This document shows, in pieces, positions 50,833 to 59,129 of a DNA stretch of 64,000 bases. Location of the stretch: contig NZ_JTAM01000010.1 of assembly GCF_000812565.1 (NCBI RefSeq), forward strand, positions 1-64,000. Reading direction: 5' to 3'. Each line of letters starts with the position of its first letter. Positions within the stretch are counted from its first letter, which is position 1. Origin of the DNA: Flammeovirga sp. OC4 (GTDB taxonomy: Bacteria > Bacteroidota > Bacteroidia > Cytophagales > Flammeovirgaceae). The translations under genes and the position numbers were made by a program. The notes under the pieces were generated by a model that searched no databases, was not told the origin of the DNA, and worked only from the letters and a program-made list of their open reading frames with translations.

Positions 50833-51570
50833 ATGAAAAATACATTCCTGATCTTACTCAGCTTTATTCTGCTCTCTTGTCAAGAGGATGATAATACTAT
50901 TTTTGTACCACAAACACCACCTGTTATCACTGTTGATTCTTCTTCATTGCAAGTACCTCAAAAAGTGCTACATATGCTCGCATTAGGAGATTCTTACACG
51001 ATTGGGGCAAGTGTACCTGAAGAAGACCGCTGGAATGCTCAACTGAAAAAGGAATTAGAAAATCGCGGTTTCCAATTGAATGCGATAAAATATGTAGCTC
51101 AAACAGGATGGACGACTCGTAATCTAATCAATGCCTATCAAAATGCTTCGTTGCGATCTCAATATGATATAGTAACGTTATTGATCGGTGTGAATAACCA
51201 ATTTCAAGGGATTGATATTAATGTTTTCCGAGAGGAATATAAATCGTTATTAGAAGCGGCTATTGTAAGAGCTAGGAATGATCCTAAGAATGTAATTGTC
51301 TTAAGTATTCCTGATTATGGATACAACTACAGTCCTCCCCCAGCGTCTATTTCTCAACAAATCAATGAATACAATCGCATCAAAGAAGAAATCACCAAAG
51401 ATAAAGGTGTTGTATTCCACAATATCACTTCCTTTTCTAGAATGGTGCCTTCAAGGCCTGAATTAGCGGCTCCTGATGGTCTTCATCCTTCGGGTGAACA
51501 ATATAAATTGTGGGTCAACGAAATTATAGACGATGTCTATCGGCAGTTTTTGGTTCCGAAGGAAGAATAG
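50833..51570 (+). CDS. SGNH/GDSL-family lipoprotein hydrolase
   Basis: A 245-residue lipoprotein esterase. The frame can open at a TTG at 50812, but the ATG at 50833 starts the signal MKNTFLILLSFILLSC (lipobox Cys16). SGNH blocks are MLALGDSYTIGASV (block I, Ser54), LLIGVNNQFQG (block III, Gly/Asn) and PDGLHPSGEQY (block V, Asp and His). Such enzymes deacetylate sugars or cleave lipids at the cell surface. Its stop abuts the stop of the convergent glycosyltransferase gene. Confidence 0.88.
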   Translation: MKNTFLILLSFILLSCQEDDNTIFVPQTPPVITVDSSSLQVPQKVLHMLALGDSYTIGASVPEEDRWNAQLKKELENRGFQLNAIKYVAQTGWTTRNLINAYQNASLRSQYDIVTLLIGVNNQFQGIDINVFREEYKSLLEAAIVRARNDPKNVIVLSIPDYGYNYSPPPASISQQINEYNRIKEEITKDKGVVFHNITSFSRMVPSRPELAAPDGLHPSGEQYKLWVNEIIDDVYRQFLVPKEE

Positions 51571-52692
51571 TTAAGGTAATTTCTCTATAAATTGAATAAG
51601 GTTCTCTCCAAACTTATCCCATGACATTTCCACTTTTAAGTCTTGAATATGTCTTTGGTAAACCGCAGCATCATTTTCGAAAAAGTGCTCTATCCCATCA
51701 AAAAGTAGATTTACATCGGCTTCCGCTACAATTTCACCTGTTTCACCAGGTTTAATCAATTCTTTTAGCCCTCCAACATCAGTGGCTATCAATGGAACTT
51801 CAAAATGAAGTGATACTGCCGTCACCCCGCTTTGAGTAGCAGAACGATAAGGGAGAACACATACATCTGAAGCCGAAAAATAGGTCGCTACTTCTTGATC
51901 AGAAATGTATTGATTAAAACAATGAATTCTTTCCTTGTTCTTATTTTCTTGGATTAATTTATCATAGCTCTCAAAACTCCCATATACCTCACCTGCAATA
52001 ACCAATTGATAAGAATCATCCATCAACCCAAAAGCTTCAATCAATAGATCCAAACCTTTGTAGTCTCTGATAAAACCAAAAAATAAAATTGTCTTTAATT
52101 CTTCATTGATTTTCAATGCCCTTCTCGCTTCAGCCTTGTCTTCAATCTCACCAAAATGATCATACAATGGATGTGGACGTAATGCGGAAGGTTTCATTGA
52201 TTCATATTTTCTTAAATCGTTTTCAACCGCTTCGCTCATGGTCACAAAAGCATCATGAGGTTTTAGAAAATACTTTGTAAAAGGTTTATCAAAAAATCTC
52301 CCCTCATGAGGAATAACATTATGAAGGATGCCCACTACCTTACAATCTTTACCAACAAAATGTGCAACAGTTCCACAAGATGGCCCAAAGAAGGACATCC
52401 AAAATTGTGTCACCAACACGTCTGGTTGATAAGCTCGAATTTCTTTTGCGGTTTTGAAATAAGTGAGAGGATTAATTGAATCCAATAATTCTTCAGAAGG
52501 AATGTGATCAGAATTATCCTTTTCATCCACATATTGCGACTTACCTGGAAATAAAAAATCAGGATACTGTCTACTAAAAGTGAATGCCTTTACTTCGTGT
52601 CCCTGCTGTTCTAACGCTTTATATAATGCTCCTCCAAATTGAGCTATTCCTCCTCTGTAGGGATAAAAAGTGGATAAAAATGCTATCCTCAT
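51571..52692 (-). CDS. Family 4 glycosyltransferase
   Basis: A 373-residue GT-B retaining glycosyltransferase. The N-terminal domain has the donor-side loop FYPYRGGIAQFGGALYKALE; the C-terminal domain has ILFFGFIRDYKGLDLLIEAF, the DVCVLPYRSATQSGVTAVSL nucleotide-sugar block with the EX7E-like region and IATDVGGLKELI. No membrane anchor. First gene downstream of the LysM protein (6 bases), forming an operon with it and the DUF4905 gene. Probably acts in surface polysaccharide synthesis; substrate unknown. Confidence 0.9.
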   Translation of the reverse strand: MRIAFLSTFYPYRGGIAQFGGALYKALEQQGHEVKAFTFSRQYPDFLFPGKSQYVDEKDNSDHIPSEELLDSINPLTYFKTAKEIRAYQPDVLVTQFWMSFFGPSCGTVAHFVGKDCKVVGILHNVIPHEGRFFDKPFTKYFLKPHDAFVTMSEAVENDLRKYESMKPSALRPHPLYDHFGEIEDKAEARRALKINEELKTILFFGFIRDYKGLDLLIEAFGLMDDSYQLVIAGEVYGSFESYDKLIQENKNKERIHCFNQYISDQEVATYFSASDVCVLPYRSATQSGVTAVSLHFEVPLIATDVGGLKELIKPGETGEIVAEADVNLLFDGIEHFFENDAAVYQRHIQDLKVEMSWDKFGENLIQFIEKLP

Positions 52693-52698
52693 ATAGTA

Positions 52699-53505
52699 TT
52701 ATTGATTGTATTCTACTCTGATTCTGAATTCTTGGTTGACGGCCCCAATTTTCTTGGCCACTTCTTCAGAAATCTTTATGATTACCCCATTTTCAATAGA
52801 TTGAACAGGCAATGCCGCCACCACTCTTACTACTGCTTCTAAATCATTATTGGGGTTGATGACTTTAATGTACGAACCGACTGTTTCTTGACGGTGTAAC
52901 GCCATCAATTTACTTGTATTATTGGGCAATTCAACCACTTGACCATTTCCGCGCTCCACCTTTTGCATTGGAATATCATAATCTCTTGCTTCTTCTTGTG
53001 TTAAATCAGCAAAAGATTTTGATTGCACCTCTTTCGTTTTTTGATCTAACTGATTGACATTACCACTAACGCTCACTACAATTTGCTGCCCGTCAGACAA
53101 AAGCTGATCGGGTAAATAGGCATTCCAAACCGATAGGCTATCAACAGGAACCTGATAGATATACGCTATACCTCTTAAGGTTTCTCCCTCTTTCGCTGTA
53201 TAATAAACAGCTTCGTTATACAACTTGGGTGCTACTTTTTCTACAGTAGTAGTGGCAGGTTGATCCCACTGATTATTATTCTGTGGTACTGCACCCTGTT
53301 GGGGGATGACTAACACTTGGCCAATCTTAATGACATTGTTTTGAATTGCATTTGCTTGCACAATATCACTGACACTGACATTGTATTTTCTTGATATTGA
53401 AAATAATGTTTCCTGATCTTCTACGGTGTGATTAACTGAAGTTTGTGCAAAACCGTTTTGTAAAGAGAAGCTAAAAAAGCAAAGAATTATGATTAGAAGT
53501 CTCAT
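52699..53505 (-). CDS. Secreted LysM-domain protein
   Basis: A 268-residue exported protein with signal MRLLIIILCFFSFSLQNGFA and two LysM peptidoglycan-binding repeats: about 25-70 (QETLFSISRKYNVSVSDIVQ, VIKIGQVLVIP) and about 98-145 (EGETLRGIAYIYQVPVDSLS, LSDGQQIVV). The C-terminal part (about 190-268) has a double-psi beta-barrel style sequence (LMALHRQETVGSYIKVINPN, VRVVAALPVQSI) resembling RlpA-like domains. Middle gene of an operon between DUF4905 (24 bases) and GT4 (6 bases). Confidence 0.88.
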   Translation of the reverse strand: MRLLIIILCFFSFSLQNGFAQTSVNHTVEDQETLFSISRKYNVSVSDIVQANAIQNNVIKIGQVLVIPQQGAVPQNNNQWDQPATTTVEKVAPKLYNEAVYYTAKEGETLRGIAYIYQVPVDSLSVWNAYLPDQLLSDGQQIVVSVSGNVNQLDQKTKEVQSKSFADLTQEEARDYDIPMQKVERGNGQVVELPNNTSKLMALHRQETVGSYIKVINPNNDLEAVVRVVAALPVQSIENGVIIKISEEVAKKIGAVNQEFRIRVEYNQ

Positions 53506-53529
53506 AAGTCAATTGTTAATTACATAGTA

Positions 53530-54210
53530 TTAATTGTTGAGGGCGGTAAGAGATAGTCCACACCATATTTCTTTCTCTTTAATATACAAAAGCATATTAT
53601 CGACCATAAAAAAACTATCCATAATTTGATCACGGATATCAGTATCAATCACCTCTTGAAATAGAACCTCTCCCTTCCTGCTACAAATTAGTAGTTTTCT
53701 TTGAAGAACACTATTTTTCCTTTCAATGAATACAAAAATTATTTGATGAGAAGTTTCATAGTAGTGAATGTCACTTTCTGCTACATCATACTCCAGTTGC
53801 TTTAAGAAAGTACTCAAAGTAGCATAATGCTCAGACTCTACAGGGTACACTATCGGTAATTCAAATTCTTCAGCACTCGATAACTGTGGCGGATCTTCCT
53901 GACTATCCTCCACCAAAGTAGCTTCTTTAATATTCAGTTTTTGAAGCTTCTTTACTTTTGGTATTGCATCGTTTTGATCAAACTCAGAAAAATATAAAAA
54001 ACCATCTTTCACCCCTGCCATGGAAATCCACCAGTTTTCCTCCAATTGAAGGCCTTCCCAAAGCACTGTTCCAGTTTTCACTTCCAAAGCGGCGAAGCTT
54101 ACCTCTTTTTGGTCACCATCTCTCATTTCCAATACAATCACGCCTATTGTGTGATCATACATTACTCTCCAGATAATGCCGTGTGCCTCAAATGTATATT
54201 TATTTTCCAA
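53530..54210 (-). CDS. DUF4905 protein
   Basis: A 226-residue cytoplasmic protein whose layout matches the Bacteroidota-specific DUF4905: HGIIWRVMYDHTIGVIVLEM, VSFAALEVKTGTVLWEGLQL, WWISMAGVKDGFLYFSEFDQ, and a late QIIFVFIERKNSVLQRKLLI. The beta-propeller-like alternation of short strands is visible; the function is not known. First gene of the operon with the LysM protein and the glycosyltransferase. Confidence 0.8.
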   Translation of the reverse strand: MENKYTFEAHGIIWRVMYDHTIGVIVLEMRDGDQKEVSFAALEVKTGTVLWEGLQLEENWWISMAGVKDGFLYFSEFDQNDAIPKVKKLQKLNIKEATLVEDSQEDPPQLSSAEEFELPIVYPVESEHYATLSTFLKQLEYDVAESDIHYYETSHQIIFVFIERKNSVLQRKLLICSRKGEVLFQEVIDTDIRDQIMDSFFMVDNMLLYIKEKEIWCGLSLTALNN

Positions 54211-54467
54211 TTTAATTTTCTCTCGATTCGTAAATAATTACCGCTAAGATCTGTATTATCCATCATTTTCAATAATGTTGCAGCAAGTTTCTTCTTTAAA
54301 GTTACAAGACGGGCTTATCATAGAATACTTAAATTTTGTAACTTAGCTTAGAAGTTGATTAGCCACTAGAGATATGACTTAAAACTATTGCGTTAATTTA
54401 CTTGTTTAAAAAAGTAAGTGATAGCAGCAGTAAAACTATTACTTCCACCTATTTCAATTTATAAGAA

Positions 54468-55805
54468 ATGAAATCTTTGATTAATACACTGTTATTGTTA
54501 TTTGTTTCTCTTTCATTGTTGGGCAGTGAAAAAGAACCTATTGTGTATGTATTTGACTTAAAAGCTGAGATCGACCCTAGAACCTCAAGACATGTTGAAA
54601 ATGCACTGAATGAAGCAACATCTGAAGAAGCCGATTATGTAGTCATTGACCTTGATACTTATGGAGGTGCCGTCAATGATGCGGATCACATTCGACAACT
54701 TATATTAGATTATCCAAAACCTGTCTTTGTTTACATCAATAAAAATGCGGCCAGTGCAGGTGCTTTAATCTCCATTGCTTGTGATTCTATCTATATGGAA
54801 AAAGGAGCCAACATTGGAGCTGCCACTGTTGTTATGGGCGGTTCTGGCGAAAAAGCACCAGACAAATACCAATCTTATATGCGATCTATGATGCGTTCTA
54901 CGGCGGAAGCAAATAATAGAGACCCTAAAATAGCAGAAGCTATGGTTGATCAAGATTTGGTGGTAGAAGGAGTTTCAAAAGAGGGAGATGTCATCACATT
55001 TACGACAGACGAAGCCATTAAACATGGTTTTTGTGAAGCGGAAGTGAACTCTATCAGTGAAATATTAAAGAGAAATAGCGTCACTGATTATGAAATAAAG
55101 AAATACGAGCCTTCTTCTGTTGAAAATATTATTAATATCTTCTTAAACCCTGCGATCAGTAGTATTCTTATACTTATTATTTTAGGGGGAATTTATTTTG
55201 AATTACAGTCTCCAGGAATAGGCTTCCCTATCGCCGCTTCAATTACCGCCGGGGTACTTTATTTAGTTCCTTATTATTTAAGTGGTATGGCGGCTAATTG
55301 GGAATTACTAATTATCGGGATTGGTTTTCTACTCATTTTATTAGAAGTCTTTGTTGTGCCGGGGTTTGGTGTGACTGGAATATCCGGTATCATTTTAACC
55401 ATTGCAGGTCTCACATTGGTCATGCTAGAGAACGATTTCCTTGATTTTACTTTCGTTCCGGCTGCAAAAATAGCTACTTCTTTAATCAGTGTGACTGCTG
55501 CCCTTCTGGTGGGAAGCTCAGGAATGTTCTTCTTTGGTCATAAACTTTTAGGAAGCTCACTTATGAAAGGGGTGATTCTTGAAAATGACATGACCGCTGA
55601 CAAAGGTTATACAGCAGACTTTTTGGTTTCTTCATTTGTAGGGTCAACTGGTATTACACACTCTGTATTACGTCCTTCGGGAAAAGTGAAAATTGACAAC
55701 AAAGTCTATGATGCTACATCAGAAGGTGACTTTATTGGCAAGAATGTACCTGTTGAAGTAGTAGAACAAAATGGCTCATCACTTAGAGTAAGAGAAATCG
55801 TATAG
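54468..55805 (+). CDS. NfeD-family membrane serine protease
   Basis: A 445-residue membrane protein of the full-length NfeD/1510-N type. After a signal or anchor (MKSLINTLLLLFVSLSLLGS) comes a ClpP-like protease domain with the nucleophile in NKNAASAGALISIACDSIYM (Ser96) and the lysine region KYQSYMRSMMRSTAEA. Then follow four to five transmembrane helices (about 220-350, including GIGFLLILLEVFVVPGFGVT) and the C-terminal OB-fold NfeDC domain (GVILENDMTADKGYTADFLV to the end). Relatives cut stomatin-like proteins, but no SPFH gene is adjacent. Ends at a strong terminator. Confidence 0.9.
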   Translation: MKSLINTLLLLFVSLSLLGSEKEPIVYVFDLKAEIDPRTSRHVENALNEATSEEADYVVIDLDTYGGAVNDADHIRQLILDYPKPVFVYINKNAASAGALISIACDSIYMEKGANIGAATVVMGGSGEKAPDKYQSYMRSMMRSTAEANNRDPKIAEAMVDQDLVVEGVSKEGDVITFTTDEAIKHGFCEAEVNSISEILKRNSVTDYEIKKYEPSSVENIINIFLNPAISSILILIILGGIYFELQSPGIGFPIAASITAGVLYLVPYYLSGMAANWELLIIGIGFLLILLEVFVVPGFGVTGISGIILTIAGLTLVMLENDFLDFTFVPAAKIATSLISVTAALLVGSSGMFFFGHKLLGSSLMKGVILENDMTADKGYTADFLVSSFVGSTGITHSVLRPSGKVKIDNKVYDATSEGDFIGKNVPVEVVEQNGSSLRVREIV

Positions 55806-55827
55806 TTTACATAACTATTATAATGCA

Positions 55828-55862
55828 AGAGGGAAGAGATATTAGCAGCATCTCTTCCCTCT
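55828..55862 (+). terminator. Terminator of the NfeD gene
   Basis: AGAGGGAAGAGAT, a 9-base loop and ATCTCTTCCCTCT form a perfect 13-bp stem followed by TTTT, 22 bases after the stop. Confidence 0.9.
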
Positions 55863-55888
55863 TTTTATATATTCTCGACCAGAAGACT

Positions 55889-57121
55889 TTATTCAAATCT
55901 TAAAGATTCAATTGGATCTAATAATGATGCTTTGCGTGCAGGATAATACCCCGACATCACCCCAACAAAAACACACACGATCAAAGAAACGGTCATCCAA
56001 ATCCATGGTAATACAAATGATTTGGAATCTAAAAATACAGCAATCACATTTCCAATACCAGCCCCTATAAATGACCCTACGACCCCACCTAAAATACAAA
56101 TGAAAATCGCCTCTAGTAAAAATTGTTGACGGATTGCTCTCGGAGTTGCCCCTAGTGCTTTTCTAATACCAATTTCTCTGGTTCTTTCGGTCACTGACAC
56201 CATCATAATGTTCATAAGTCCAATTGACGCACCTAATAAAGTAACGATAGCTATTGCTACACCACCAATTCTTAAGGTCATTGTCATTTGGTCAAATTCA
56301 CTGTTTAATGAATCAGCTCTTTTTATTTCAAAGGAGTCAGGCTTTCCCAACTGATCTTTACGAATTACCCTCAAAATCCCTCTTGCTTCTCCCATAGCAT
56401 AATCAATTCCACGAGGGTCGGTTGAGTTTACCGTCGCCACATAATTCAGTGTTCTAGTCGTAGCAAACTTATTTGCATTAATCAAAGGAATAAAAACTTT
56501 ACGATCTGCATCACCTTCACCAATTCCTCCCTTCTTTTCTAAAAGGCCGATAATACGGTATTTCTTACCATAAAAACCAATAGTCTGATCGATAGGTTCT
56601 TCGTTTTTATTAAATAAAGCATTAAAAACATCCTCAGCAATGATGGCTACATTTTGTCCTTGAGATAATTCAACAGAAGAAAAAGTACGACCTTTATTGA
56701 TCTTATATCCATTATTTTTGAGGTACATATCGTCAATACCTACAACTGCATAATTTGGAGTTGTTTTTTTGGACAATCTCTTGATTTCAACACTTCCTGA
56801 GATCGTCGTATTAACACTTACTTTTCCTTCAACAGGTAATAATTTCTTGAATTTTCGAATTTCTTCGAACTTTATGGGACTTTTTTTGGAAAACCTCTTA
56901 CCAAAAGCACCTCTTCTTCTCGTTAAGTCATTAATAGTAAAATTATTAACACCTAAATCTGACATTCCATCATTTATGGAATCTTGCACTGCATCAATCG
57001 CTGTCATAATGCCAACTAATGACATAATTCCTATTGCAATCATAGCAGATGTTAGAAAAGTCCTAAGTTTATTTGCTTTTACAGAAGTGATGGCTTCTAT
57101 TAAATAGGTTAGTATATACAT
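55889..57121 (-). CDS. MacB-like ABC transporter permease
   Basis: A 410-residue permease of the MacB/FtsX type. The first helix region is EAITSVKANKLRTFLTSAMI, then a periplasmic MacB_PCD domain (about 50-270, with VVGIDDMYLKNNGYKINKGR), and three C-terminal helices in an FtsX domain (GASIGLMNIMMVSVTERTRE, RKALGATPRAIRQQFLLEAI, SGYYPARKASLLDPIESLRF). It lacks the ATPase domain that is fused in E. coli MacB; the ATPase and adaptor are not in the window. Role: export or lipoprotein/peptide extrusion; substrate unknown. Confidence 0.9.
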   Translation of the reverse strand: MYILTYLIEAITSVKANKLRTFLTSAMIAIGIMSLVGIMTAIDAVQDSINDGMSDLGVNNFTINDLTRRRGAFGKRFSKKSPIKFEEIRKFKKLLPVEGKVSVNTTISGSVEIKRLSKKTTPNYAVVGIDDMYLKNNGYKINKGRTFSSVELSQGQNVAIIAEDVFNALFNKNEEPIDQTIGFYGKKYRIIGLLEKKGGIGEGDADRKVFIPLINANKFATTRTLNYVATVNSTDPRGIDYAMGEARGILRVIRKDQLGKPDSFEIKRADSLNSEFDQMTMTLRIGGVAIAIVTLLGASIGLMNIMMVSVTERTREIGIRKALGATPRAIRQQFLLEAIFICILGGVVGSFIGAGIGNVIAVFLDSKSFVLPWIWMTVSLIVCVFVGVMSGYYPARKASLLDPIESLRFE

Positions 57122-57408
57122 GCGTCAAATGATCAAACTAAGAAAAATACAATCTTTTCTTTCTCAATTTAGTTCAAAAAAATCAAAAACTTTACAATGT
57201 AATATTTTTCTAATAAAGTGACTTTTTTGAGTAAATATACTCTAAAAAGAATTGTAAATTAAATATAAATTAAAAGTTCGGCATAATGGATGTTTTTCCT
57301 GTTAAACAATTGTTGTACTTATTAACCCTTATCTCAAAAAAACAATAGGCTTCCCTATTTAGTTGCTTTAGAACCACTACTCTACTATTTAAACCTTAAT
57401 AATTACGT

Positions 57409-58668
57409 ATGAGATTATTGACCACCATCTTCCTAGTATTATTAACCCATATATCATGTTTTGGGAATTACATTTTAATTCCCATGGACCAAACCCAAAG
57501 CAATCATCTCAAAGCCTACGGGATGACGTTTTGGGTGCTCGGTCAAGATGTTGAGGCAGAATGGTTACTCAATTATAGAGGAGGTAGCTTTATGTTTAGA
57601 AACTCTCACCTTTTTGAACAAGAATTAGTGATAAGAGGTGTAAGCTATGAAGTCATCTCAGGTGCTCAAGCTGTTCAAATAAAAGAAGAAATATCTCACC
57701 CAGAATCTAATATGGACATTATGCGGTTAGATGCAGTTCCAAGAATTGCAGTCTACTCACCGCCTTCAAAACAACCATGGGACGATGCAGTCACCTTGGT
57801 TCTTACTTATGCAGAAATTCCTTATGATGTGATTTTCGATGATGAAGTGATGGCAGACCTACTACCCAAGTACGACTGGCTTCACTTACATCACGAAGAT
57901 TTTACAGGACAATATGGAAAGTTTTATGCAACCTATGGCAGAGAAGAATGGTATATGGAGGCTCAAAGACAGTTTGAAGCTTCAGCAAAACGACATGGTT
58001 TTGAAAAGGTCTCTCAATTAAAAGCAGGTGTCGTCAATAAAATTAGAGACTTTTGTGCTGGTGGAGGATTTTTATTTGCCATGTGTTCTGCCACTGATAC
58101 TTATGATATAGCATTAGCTGCTGATGGTGTTGACATTTGCGATTACATGTACGATGGAGATGGAATTGATACAGATGTACATCAAAAGCTCAACTACAAA
58201 AATACATTTGCCTTTAAAGATTTTAAATTAAAATTAGATCCTTACCAATATGAATACTCAGAGATTGATAATCAATCTTATGAAAGAGGCTTAAGAGAAG
58301 AAAATGACTTTTTTGAGTTATTTGCATTCTCTGCAAAATGGGATCCTGTACCTACCATGCTAACTCAAAACCATGAACGCCTTATCAAAGGTTTCATGGG
58401 ACAAACGACAGCCTTCAAAAAAAGGTTGATTAAAAATGATGTCATCATATTAGGTGAGGCTGAATCTGCTAAAGAGGCACGTTATATTCATGGCACATTC
58501 GGTAAAGGAACATGGACATTTTATGGAGGTCACGACCCTGAAGATTATAGACACTTTGTAGGTGAAGAACCTACTGACCTTAATCTTCATCCAAATTCAC
58601 CAGGATACAGATTGATTTTGAATAATATCTTATTTCCTGCTGCTAAGAAAAAGAAGCAGAAAACCTGA
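57409..58668 (+). CDS. Conserved secreted protein, often labelled asparagine synthetase B
   Basis: A 419-residue exported protein (signal MRLLTTIFLVLLTHISCFGN). In Bacteroidota relatives are often called asparagine synthetase B, but no asparagine synthetase domain is visible. The middle (RIAVYSPPSKQPWDDAVTLV, YDWLHLHHEDFTG, FCAGGGFLFAMCSATDTYDI) looks like a glutamine-amidotransferase-like fold with a cysteine at the usual nucleophile place, and the end has YIHGTFGKGTWTFYGGHDPE. The activity is not known. Single gene after a 287-base gap and before a terminator. Confidence 0.72.
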   Translation: MRLLTTIFLVLLTHISCFGNYILIPMDQTQSNHLKAYGMTFWVLGQDVEAEWLLNYRGGSFMFRNSHLFEQELVIRGVSYEVISGAQAVQIKEEISHPESNMDIMRLDAVPRIAVYSPPSKQPWDDAVTLVLTYAEIPYDVIFDDEVMADLLPKYDWLHLHHEDFTGQYGKFYATYGREEWYMEAQRQFEASAKRHGFEKVSQLKAGVVNKIRDFCAGGGFLFAMCSATDTYDIALAADGVDICDYMYDGDGIDTDVHQKLNYKNTFAFKDFKLKLDPYQYEYSEIDNQSYERGLREENDFFELFAFSAKWDPVPTMLTQNHERLIKGFMGQTTAFKKRLIKNDVIILGEAESAKEARYIHGTFGKGTWTFYGGHDPEDYRHFVGEEPTDLNLHPNSPGYRLILNNILFPAAKKKKQKT

Positions 58669-59129
58669 TTTACTACTATCTATGATTCACATATTTCGCT
58701 GTCTCGAATACTTTATTTGGGACAGCTTTTTTATTACACTCTAATGCTTAATTATCGTCAACTTTCAATCGGCCTTTCTGCAAGCATTTATAGGATCTAC
58801 TTTCAAGCTTCTTTCCTCTTCGTTTTTGTCTTGAAACAAAAAGAAGCAAAAAATTCAAGGCTTAGAAGTCAAAAGCTAAATTCCATTCCTTGAGCCTAAA
58901 TGATTTTAAACTCGCTACGCTCAAACAGCAAAATCATTTTTAACGTCTCAATCCTTGAAATTCTTAACGCTTTTCCCTTCAAGGCCGAAGGAAGAACTGC
59001 CAAACTAAAAGGATAGACAATATACTGGTGTGATTGTTAAGTTTTGACGGTATTCAAGTCTTATAATACATCAAAAATCTCCTGATTTCTAACTATAAAA
59101 CTTAGTTTACAATTTACTTATTTGACAGT
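58669..59129. other. Intergenic region with terminator and a repeat-like segment
   Basis: 461 bases. A terminator is at 58698-58736. From about 58795 to 59000 the sequence has no credible open frame but shows several inverted words: TTTTTGT/ACAAAAA around 58832, and AAATGATTTT (58898-58907) with AAAATCATTT (58930-58939) flanking AAACTCGCTACGCTCAAAC. Words of this kind seem familiar from intergenic repeats in other Bacteroidota genomes, but that is memory, not a search result. Confidence 0.5.
58698..58736 (+). terminator. Terminator of the secreted protein gene
   Basis: GCTGTCTC and GGGACAGC pair with one G-T around a loop and run into six T residues, 29 bases after the stop. Confidence 0.78.

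Noticed and set aside
57409-58668. True asparagine synthetase
   Set aside because: The usual N-terminal Cys glutaminase start and the synthetase SGGxDS motif are missing, and a signal peptide is present.
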